Positions 44,077 through 54,100 of a stretch of DNA of 64,000 nt are shown in pieces; position 1 is the first letter of the stretch; each line of letters opens with the position of its first letter. The translations under genes were made by a program, and so were the position numbers. The stretch covers positions 310,827,137 through 310,891,136 of the forward strand of contig NC_057802.1 in NCBI RefSeq assembly GCF_018294505.1, in the 5' to 3' direction. A model generated the notes under the pieces. That model was not told the origin of the DNA. It saw nothing but the letters and a program-made list of their open reading frames with translations, and ran no database searches. This DNA comes from Triticum aestivum (Eukaryota; Streptophyta; Magnoliopsida; Poales; Poaceae).

Positions 44077-45959
44077 ATGGCTGGCGACTCGACGAATCCG
44101 ATGACCCGATCGCGGCCGCGCACCCCGCGGCAAAGAAGAAGGGTACCAAGAAGCCGCGGTCGGAGCTCACGCCGGCGGAGATCGCCAAGCTTGACGCCGA
44201 ATCGACCAAGAGGAGGAACCGACGAACAAAGGCCACGGAGAAGAAGGCCACTGCGGTGTACGCCATCGAGGCCGCCGTGCTTCATGCCGCACAGCACCAG
44301 GCGGGCATGGACGCAAGGAGTCCATCGTTGCCAAGGCGCACACCCTCCTCATGTTAGGGTTGTGCCGACCCCCGCCGGCCATCCTCTCGGTCGCTGCCAT
44401 GACCGCGACCAGCATAGGCTCGTCGGTCGCTCGTCCTTCGCAGCATCGTTCCTCGAGCTCTCCCATCACTCCCCGAGACGATCGTGCGCTGCTGCTCCAC
44501 GGCCATGGGAAGACACGGTTCTCCACCTCGCGCAGAATATAGTGTGGTCGCTCCAGCCATGCCCACGGGCGTCATCGACCTTAATGTCATGCCAGGGTAC
44601 AACGACGCTGGCTAGCCGTCCGACGGGACGCAAAGGAAGTAGCCCCGGTCGTTCCCTTCGGCCAACATGGCCGGCGCCCGCAGGCTATTCGACGGAATTG
44701 CAATGCCGACACCCACGGTTGACGACCCAGACTACGCGGCGTTCATGGATAACGTCATCTTCGAGGGCCGTGGTGAGGCCTTCCACGTCGACGGGCGCGC
44801 CCAAGCTTTTGATCCGGACGCCACCTAAAGCCAGGACGCCCGCGACCACTATGATGACACTCAATTCGTCGGCCTTGATGAAGACGAGGACGACCATGGC
44901 AACTCTTGGCATAAAGATGATGACTTGTACTGTGAAGATGAGGAAGAAGAGGTCGACATTTTGGCCGAGCCATTGGTGTTTATCGATGAGCTCGCCCAAA
45001 GGGCCGAGGCAAAACATTTGCACGGGATCGTACACCCAAGAGGAGGAACTTTGATTTGCGAGAGTTGGATGGAGATAGGCCAAGATCCCATGAAAGGTGC
45101 CGAGCAAAAAGGATCCGTCTTTTGGACAAGAGTTCACAAGAACTTTCATGAGCTAAGGAAGTTTGCCCCCTACCAATTTGCGAGCACCCACGGCATCAGC
45201 TCAATCCAAAAGAGATGGGGTTCATCCAACAAGAGTGCAACAAGTATTGTGCCACGCTTGAGAGCGTTCAAGCCCATCTCTTGATGGGCCTAGGCCTTGG
45301 CGACTTGGTATGAAGCTCCCGTTTTTTCATCATGTGTTCATTCATCTTGGCATGTCATTTATGTTTGATGCATTTTATGTCCTTTCATGTTACAATTGTG
45401 GCCGCATCTTTGAATGTGTAGGCATTCCAACCTTTGGAGGCCTTCAAGGCCCAGCACAAGAACAAGCCGTTTACTCTCACGCATTGTTGGTCGCTCATCA
45501 AAGATTGCCCCAAGTTCAAGGACCAATATGCCGCTCGTAAGTAGAAAGGAGGGAAGGCGGTTGTGGCCGAGGAGGGAGACTTGCTCAAGAGGCCGAGGGG
45601 GAAGACAAGCTCAAAGCCCGACGAGAAGCGTGATGCCTCTTCCATAGCTTTGTAAGGAACTTTGGAGAATATGATGAGCCAAAAGGAAGTGAGGAAAGAG
45701 ATAAGGAGCAATTAAGATATACCTAGGTCTCCAAACAAAGAAGCTTGACATGTAGGAGGCTATGAAGAGGAGGAAGCTTGGCATCGAGGAGGCCACTCAA
45801 CTCAAGAAGCTTGAGATCGAGGCCACCAATGCCGAGACCAAAGTCAAAGAGGTGGCACTTGCGTTCATGAGCGTCGATAAGAACAACATGTCACCGGAGA
45901 GGAAGGCTTGGTTCGCGAACCGACAGAAGGAGATGTTCGCTCGCGATGGCCTGAACTAG
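44077..45959 (+). pseudogene. Harbinger Myb/NAM-like second protein
   Basis: The probable start is the ATG at 44077-44079. Motifs in order are KKKGTKKPRSELTPAEIAK and KRRNRRTKATEKKATAVYA (about 44125-44260); then EEEEVDILAEPLVFIDELAQ; then ESWMEIGQDPMKGAEQKGSV, FWTRVHKNFHELRKFAPYQF and IQKRWG (44925-45220), which form the trihelix/Myb-like DNA-binding region. A Lys/Glu coiled-coil tail follows (KLEIEATNAETKVKEVALAF, 45762-45959). The parts lie in different frames, with breaks near 44090, 44310, 44830 and 45230-45700. In PIF/Harbinger elements this protein helps the transposase enter the nucleus and bind the ends. Confidence 0.8.
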
Positions 45960-45985
45960 GTGAGACCACGACCACGATGTGTGTC

Positions 45986-46226
45986 CATTTTGAAGGCTGG
46001 CTGCTGTGCCGGCCGCTGGCTTTATTGCCGGAGCCCAAAACTTGTCATTTTGAAGGCTGGCTGCTGTGCCGACCGCTGACTTTGTTCTCGGAGCCCAAAG
46101 CTTGTTATTTTGAAGGCTGGCTCGTGTGCCGGCCACTGGCTTTGTTGCCGGCCCCAAAAACTTATCCATTTTAAAGGTTGGCTTGTGTACTGGCCGCAAG
46201 GTTTTTGCCGGTGGGTGATTATTCTG
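45986..46226 (+). repeat. Four-copy 60-bp minisatellite
   Basis: Four units start at 45986, 46046, 46106 and 46167 with CATTTTGAAGG (variants TATTTTGAAGG and CATTTTAAAGG). Each continues with CTGGCTGCTGTGCCGGCCGCTGGCTT-like sequence, given here in part, and ends in a GCCCAAAACTTGT-like string. Unit 4 is the most diverged. The array lies after the stop of the Harbinger-2 ORF. Confidence 0.85.
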
Positions 46227-46400
46227 TAGGCCGCCGACTTTGTTGCCGCCGGCATGAATCGGCAAGAATGTGCTAGCATGAACTATAGCCATTTAGCTAA
46301 TTTTTTAATATATTTTACATGTACAGCGGACGAGATGCGGCCGTACGGTTGAACGCACGACCGAGGCACCTCATTACCCGGCCGTGCCTTGGAGTTGGCC

Positions 46401-46403
46401 TAA
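46401..46403. repeat. Right TSD of Harbinger-2 (TAA)
   Basis: This matches 43778-43780. Confidence 0.8.
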
Positions 46404-46558
46404 CCCGGTCGCCTCCAGTCGCCACTCCAATCTTTAGCCCCACCGGTCTCAAACTCCCCCCCCCCCCCCCCCCCCCAACCCCCTACCGACGCGGCGCCTG
46501 AGCACTCCTGCCCCCTCGTGGCGGCGAGATCCAGGCGGGGCCCGGCCGCCGCCGGCGC
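46404..46558 (+). promoter_or_regulatory. CENP-C 5' leader / residual promoter
   Basis: Only 155 bp separate the Harbinger TSD from the start codon. The interval has no clear TATA box and is GC-rich. It includes an uninterrupted run of 21 C (46456-46476), followed by CCGACGCGGCGCC and GGCGGCGAGATCC. It is probably mostly 5' UTR, so core promoter function may lie in the Harbinger-2 sequence. The transcription start is not known. Confidence 0.5.
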
Positions 46559-48115
46559 ATGGCCTCCGTCGACGCCGCGGGTGACCCCCTCCGCTCCTTC
46601 GCCTCTGCGACGTCCCTCCTTTTCCGGACCCTTGGCCCTGCCGCGGCCTCCGCATCCCCCTCCAGGGCCCCTGGGGCGCTGCTCGGCGGATCCCTGGTAC
46701 ATTCCTTACGCGACCCCCCGCTCTCGAACCGGCGCGCGTGCGCGTGCTTGCTTGTCTGGGCTCATGCGGTGTTCGACCTCACTGGGGACCGAGGGTTTCG
46801 TTTTTTCTTACCGCGGGGCTGTTTTCCTTTCGGGATTACAAGTTTTCTTTATCTTCCGAGAAATATACATGGGATAATCCATATAGATATAGGAGAATAA
46901 GTCACAAACTATCTGCTGTTTGAACTGATTGCTGGACATAGTCTCACAATGCCCGGTCTGGTGCAGAAACGCTCCAAGGAGCTGATGGAGCAGGCCAGCC
47001 TGGTCTTGAAGGAGCGGGGGGACATCCAGAAGCTCTATCAGGAGGATCGAGTGGATGGCAAGAACAACCAGCAGGGTAGAAGGCCTGGGCTGGACCGCAA
47101 GCGGGCTCAGTTCTCTCTCAAGCCCACCCAAAGGCAACCCACTTGCTTGTTCTAGGCTGTTACTTTCAGATATAGCTTTGGTGACAGCTTATGGAACAAT
47201 ATGTTCATAAGTCAGTTGCATTCTGCTATAGTGAGCTGTGAATGGAGTTCAAATAACTTGTTTTGATGCTACTGTTTTGCAGCAACCCAGTGAATGTTGA
47301 TTTCTCCCAGGCGCTTAGCATTGACGATCCAGAGGAGTACTTCTTAACCTTGGAGCGGCTCGAAAGTATCCCCATCACCCCCTTCTAAATTTTTGTAGTA
47401 AGTGAAGCAGTAAATGACAGTAATGCTCTAACATGCTGTTCATGAATGCAGAGGCTGACAGGGAGATAAAAAAGTTAAGAGGTGAGGTTCCAACCAAAAC
47501 AGCAAATTATGATCGGCCTATCGAACCACCCAAGAAGCGGCCTGGAATGTCGAGGTATGCTGCCTATCTTGTTCCATGTTTTTGCTGATAAACTGCTCTT
47601 TCTAACTTGTGTTAATGTTTAGAGATGACTTTATTCATGGTATGACCTTAGAAGCCATTCGTGTAATATAGCCTCTTGTGCTTTGCGAAAAGTTAATTTG
47701 GATTTCTTTACATACTTATCATCTTGCTGTTTCTTATGGTTGCCACTGATTGAAGTAGACAGTCAGTATTAAGAAAGTGCACTTTTATGTAGCTAATTCA
47801 TATTGACCTATCATCACTTTACAGTAACCTATCAGTTCTTGCCAACTTGTTATGCACCTAAGCGTCCATCATGAAATTGAATTGACCCATGCTTTGTTTT
47901 GTTAACTATCAGGAGAAAATCGGTCTATTCTTACAATTTTAGTGTGGGCATGGATACCTCAGATGGTACTGAAGCACCCGATTCCCAGATGGGAACTTTA
48001 CCAGAATCTCAGTCCACTCAAGACGACATGCCTCCTTCAGTTCCTGAAAGAACCAAGCCACCGGTCCCTTCAAGTTCTAGCCAATGTGATATACAAGATG
48101 TCTCAACGAGAGAAG
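46559..48115 (+). CDS. CENPC: CENP-C exons 1-5, N-terminal region
   Basis: Exons 1-5 encode the conserved plant N-terminus. Exon 1 is 46 codons in phase 0. Exon 2 ([20 protein letters not shown], then [17 protein letters not shown]) is basic. Its donor is taken at 47149 because that GT keeps the frame and avoids the TAG at 47153. Exons 3 and 4 carry [20 protein letters not shown] and [12 protein letters not shown]. Exon 5 begins [10 protein letters not shown] and becomes Ser/Thr/Pro-rich. All acceptors are AG and all donors GT. There is no stop in the joined frame. Confidence 0.82.
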
Positions 48116-51100
48116 GTTAAAACCCCCTCCTCATTTCTGTTTCAACTATTTCAACCTAGATTTGTTTAATATAATTACCTCTATACAGATTCCTTTGCTA
48201 AGAAGGATAAAGGCGCCACTCTGGATTCCCTAATGTCAGCATTCAAAAATTTGGATGCATCTAAAGAGGAAAGCCTGTTGCGAGAGAAGTTACAGATCAA
48301 AGAAATAAACATAGGGGAAGCTTGTATCCCTGACCTATTCAATGTTCCTGGTGATAGGCCTGTAAGAAGAACTAAGCAGAAGTATCTGACGAGTGATCGT
48401 ACTCCAGAAAGACCTGTATCAGGGAGCCACCATGCTCCAATTTCGAAATGGGATAAACACATACTTGGTCGAGACATTCTGAACGATAAAGCAGATCTTT
48501 CAGAAGACGATGAATCTGATAATTCTCCAGAAACTGTTGTGGATAAACAATCGCAGGTGCACAGTTCTTACAATGATGTTGTTTTGACGAACGGTGAGGC
48601 CTCTACTGCAAGGGAGACCCCAACTTCAATCATAAAATTTCCAGACCATGTTCTTGAACCAGTAAGTTCTCCACTTGGTGCGTGCATAGATAGTGACGTT
48701 GCCAAAGAAAAGGATGCATCTAGCGGGCAAAATGTTTCATTAGAGGTAGTTAGTTACTATTGAACTTGTTATTGACTTTCATCTTGTTTATTATTGAACT
48801 TCTCCTGAACCATTGACTTCACTGCACATTATGTTTTATTTTGTTCTTCAGGAAGAGCACATGCCAGTGAATCACCCATTTACCGAGAGGCCAAATAATG
48901 AACCAGAAACTTCTTCTCATCATTTGGAAGGTGAAACAACAAAAGTGCTGGGTAGTGCACCAGGTAGGAATGCGTCAGTGTTGCATGGTGAAGATGACAA
49001 TATCGGATATCAGGTGAGTTCCCGCACAAACTATTACTCAGTTATAGGCCCCATTCTAGTGTGCTTAACATGTATCATACTTTGATTCCTATTGTGTGAC
49101 AGGGAGTGCTTGGAGGGGACATGCTTGTGCAAGGTACCTATTTTCCTTGCAAATTTTCGTACGTATGCCCTCAAAAGAGTTGTGACATTTTGCTCATCAG
49201 AACTGAGGACTCAAGATTTAGCAAAAGAGAGAACAATTTTTATTTATTGTAGCCCCCACGTTAGAATGAACTTCTAGATGATAGTACATTATCACGAAGT
49301 CAACTCTGCTTGGCAATATTAGTTTCCTAGTTATGCTATTTTGGAGTCAGACATACTATAAGAAGCATGACTCCTATGGACCACCCACAAAAAGTTTGTG
49401 CATGCTATTCTTGACATGGACAACAAATTTTGGGCGACAGGAATCATCCGGTGCATGAGGTTTGATGATTGTTTCTAGAGATTTCGGACCTATAAGGGTG
49501 GATGCATTCCTCCAAAGAACTGTGTCACATCGAAGCATTGGTTTTGGTTAATGGCATATACATAGTTTTTTCTCTATTAGTTGACTTGAGAGGATTATGC
49601 TGTCTTATAATGTTATGTGTTAATCATTTTGTAATGTTTGGTTGCAGCATGCCTTCTTAACTAATTACAATAAGTGCATTTTTTCTAACTGGGAAAACTT
49701 TACCCCTCAAACACCACAATTTGTTTTGTTGCATTTACATGCACAGTTCTAAATCATATTTTCTTGTTTTGTTGAGGTCTAAAGCAGACTACCAAACGTG
49801 TCTGTTTTTGTAGATTTCTCTTTTTTACTCTTTGGTGAGGTCTAAAACATATTTTCTACAGATGAACCAATCCATCCACCGGAAATACCTCCAGATGCGC
49901 ATAATCAGTCTCATATTCAGGATGAAGATGTTGAGGTAGGCTTGTTTCAATAAGCGCTGTTCTCCTTCGAAATTGCTGTTGTAAAGAACTGGGCCTAGCT
50001 CAGTTTGTGGGACCGTGGGACTTAGTTCCTCCTAGGTCTGTATCACTCTTTTGTTCCCCACAATTGCCACTGTAAATAATCTTATGGAAGTAAGTAACTT
50101 AGGTGAGCATCTTCCTCTTTTTCTCTAGTTACATATGTATAACGTACCACTTTGCCATAATATGCCTTTCTAACATATCTATTCATTTAACCCTCTAAAG
50201 CTGTTACACAATTAAGGCTTGAGCACTGATGCACTACTTATTCCCTTCACATGCAATGATTTTAGCATATTGCATGCACATCCTGTGCATTCTTTTCTTA
50301 AATGTAGAAAAAAGTTACGTATTTGCCTGCTCTAAAGAAAAAGTTCTTTATGCCTGCATTTTTTGGACTTCCAGAAACAGGCAGTTGATATAAGCCATGA
50401 ACTCCCTCTGAGCAAAGGTGGTAAGCAAAATGCAGTCCAAAAAAGAAAAAACAAGAAGCAGTCAGCAAAGAGAGGAAAAAGAGTTTCAGGTCTTGCATTC
50501 TTTGTTTGACACCTTTATCTACTTTTTAGCTGTTTTAAATTACTTGGTAAGTTAGTGTATGTTTCACGACTTAAAGTTTTTTACTCTGTGGAGTTCCAGA
50601 AGAACATAGGTAATTATCACCATGAAGATGAGCACGTAGATGATTAGATTAGGGAGTAGAGCATTCTAACCTATAAGAAGGCTGGCCGACCCGCCCATCT
50701 GAGGGCTCCCTTGATTTTGCGCCGTTCTGCCCGTTTGAAAGGACGAATGGGAGAGATAACAGATTGATAAATTTTATAAAGAATAATATGGTCGTAACAT
50801 TTGTCATGAACTTGAGATAGTTCACCTGGGATGAATGGATGATGTTTTTGTCCCACCTCTTAGCCAACCTATTATTCTTTTATCTCCTTATCCTTCAGCA
50901 CCATCCTGTGAAAAGTTGTAACAGCAGCCAAAGTCCAAAATATGGTCAGTTGCCTACTTTATTGGTGCTATATAGGTTTATAGCAGTGTTTTTCTCCAAC
51001 ATGAATATAAACTTTGACTGCTTGAAGAAGGGAGATGGTAGTACAGATTCTGAAGAGCAACCTTTATGCTGCGTTTCTGAGCTACGTAAAGAGACACGAT

Positions 51101-54100
51101 GGTGTTGTATTATCATGAAATGCCATATTATGGCATGGTAGTGCTAAGTTTCCTAATGATGCCATTGCGGAATCAGTACATGCTATCAGCTGCATAGCTT
51201 ATTGGAAACTAGTAATCTCCTGTACAGCATATACACGTGCTATTCTGAACCCTAGTAACAAATTTGTGCAAAGGAATCTAGTACCATTTCCATTTGCTGC
51301 ATGAGATCAGGTGATTGTTTCTAGCCAGGATTTGGGACCTTTGTAGGATGGGTGTGTTCCTCCAAAGGAGCATCGTAATGCAGAAGCATTGACATAATTA
51401 ATAACTTGGAGGGATAATTTGTACCTAGGCACCACTTTATGCATATAGGGGCATGTTAGCACTGTTTTACTCGTTTTGTGAATAGCGTAATGACCACTTC
51501 CCTAAAAACATGGATACGTCAACCTCACAGTTTCAGTATCAGTATCAGCCATCAAGATAGTAACTGATGGTGACATGTGGATGCCATAACACATCACTGT
51601 ATCTAAGTGTTGTAAAAGTAGTAGCCATAGAGTTTGTCTCCATGTCTAGGAGCAAACTGTACATCTCTATCAGTTGTTTCAGATTTGGTCGTCCATGCTT
51701 GTACGAGTCCACGACTCATTTTATGTGCCATTTACATGTACACTCGTTATCTATTCTTGCATTAAAGCTTGTTTTCTGTATAGATAAGCCAATCCATACA
51801 TCAGAAATACCTCCAGAAGATATTGTCCCACAGAATAACTCTCATGTTCATGAAGGAAACTTCGAGGTAGGATTCCTTCATTAAACACCATTGTCTTTTT
51901 AGCCGTAGCTTTGGTATTGCAGCCATAAGGAACTGAGTTTAGCTTGTGCATTTCTTAATATAGAAAAGTTGCATATTTCTCTGCTTTCAACTCTTTTTAT
52001 GCCTGCCATCTTGGAACTTCCAGAAACCTGCAGTTGGTACAAGCAATGAACTCTCCCCAAGCAAAGATAGTAAGCAAAAGCGAGTTCAAAATGAGGAGTC
52101 TAAGAAGCAGCCATTGAAGAGAATGAAAAGAGGGGCAGGTCTCACTTCTGCCTATTCTGCTTCATGTTCCTGTTTAATACTCCCTCCATCCCAAAATAAG
52201 TGTCGTGGTTTTAGTTCAGATTTTGACTTATTTGAACTAAAACCATGGCACTTTTGGGGCGGAGGGAGTAGTTTGTAATGCATGTAGGCACATACTTTAG
52301 ATGATTCCTACAAGGACTGCTCTTAGCTAGGGTCTGTGCCTTCATCAAATACAGAACCTGTTATTGTTACTGTTGCATATACATGTATGCTACAAAACAA
52401 TCTTATAATCTGCCAGCTGATTTTAATTTTCTTTTGTTATTATGCTGTACGCTTTGTAAATGTAAACACATGCTTTAAGCTGCCCTAAATTACTTGGTAT
52501 AATAAATTTCATGACTCTTAACATTCTTCTGCATGTGAAGTACTGAAGTATACTTTTGTTACAGAAGAGGCAAGCAATCCATTGGGAATACCCCCGGAAA
52601 ATTGTGATACAGAGACTCAACCTAGTATGCAAGATACAAATATCGAGGTACATTTGTTTCTTGAACATTCCCATGTTTTAGCTTCTAGACTGAAACTTTT
52701 GTCCTAGTATAATCTTACATATGTGATATGCCAAATCCAGTGGGTATCTTATTCTGTTTATTTGTACAGTATAGTAGGGATAACATAAATACATATATGT
52801 CAAGCTCATGTTATTCATGAGCATAAAGATGCTACATAGCTGAGCCTTAGCACATCACTCCATATTGAGGGGGCTGAGTGGTCACTTCTGGTTTAGTAGT
52901 ATACTATTATGGGTCGGCTGCCCTAGCGCAAAGAACATTTTTGTACAGCAACATCCAGTTCACTGCAAGTTATAGATCTCGGGATTACTACTAGAAGCTG
53001 AGCAGGGGAACTAGAGTAGAAGAAACCTGGTTGTATGCAAGCTGAGATAATTTTGTAGCACCTTGTGGTCGCCACAGTTGAGGATTGTCCTACTAGGGTC
53101 GCAGCAACTGCCTGCATGGTACAGACACGTACAAGGCAGCAATGTTCCACATTGGAATGCTAGAGTCGGTGTGTGCACATTAGCTATTTGATATCTACAT
53201 ATATATGATCTGTGAAACATCATTATCCATCAATAGATGTGCTCGCATACAGTTCATATGTGTTCTTTGTATGGTTTATGACCCTGGGTCATTTTCAGTA
53301 ACATCACAAACATAAATATAGCCCCGTATACTTGCCAATCAATATTAATAAAACATTCAAGGAACGAGATAGTATAGCAAGTCAAAAGATAAAACACATA
53401 TTGATTGCCAAAAGGGTGTGTTACCATCTAGTAGGTCCATGTAACTCGTGTAAGCAAGTTGTGCAACAAGCAATAGGCATATTGACCTCATGAGACTTTT
53501 GTATGTTAATTTTCAGCTTTTCCTTTGTATTTCCAGCAGCAGACGGTTGATACAAGGGTTTCACGGTCCCCAAACAAAGGTAAATTGCAAAAGGAAGGTC
53601 AAAGGAGAAAGAAGAGGCAAGAAGTGAATAGAAGGAAAAGCCTGACAGGTCCTACTTCTGCACGTTGCAGCATGCAGACATTTCTTGTTCCAAATAAGTA
53701 TGTGTATATTGCAAGGAAACTGATGTTCTTGTCTATTTTCATGGAATGCTATCAGCATTTGGTCTTGCGTGGCAATCTGGCGTGAGACGCAGCACAAGAA
53801 TACGGTCCAGGCCATTGCAGGATTGGCTTGGCGAAAGGCTCCTATATGGGCGTATACATGACAGTAAGTACACCAATTTGTTTTTCTTTTGTCTGGGAAT
53901 GCCTCTCTGTTTGCTGCTTCACTCAAAATGCTGCTACGGAGAAAGTTGTACAATATATTTACGAAATTGCTTGACAGACGATACTTGACGCACGATCTGC
54001 GAACGACACTGCCTTCCCGTTCAAATCCCGTGCATGCACGCTCGCGCTAGCGCTGCCATGTAGGATCGGGCAGGAATCGGACGCATTTTTATCGTGTGTA

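Larger units (their letters stand above)
43781..46400 (+). mobile_element. Harbinger-2: PIF/Harbinger element with only the Myb/NAM-like ORF
   Basis: The 2620-bp element starts GGCCAACTCCAATGCACGACC and ends with the reverse complement of GGCCAACTCCAAGGCACGGCC. That is an imperfect inverted repeat of 21 bp with two mismatches. A TAA TSD stands on both sides. It carries the Myb/NAM-like companion gene on the plus strand but no recognisable transposase, so it is non-autonomous as it stands. It ends 156 bp-scale upstream of the CENP-C start codon. Confidence 0.87.

Noticed and set aside
50580..51130. An additional CENP-C exon between exons 10 and 11
   Set aside because: Exon 10 and exon 11 join in phase without it, and no AG/GT pair there gives a conserved peptide.
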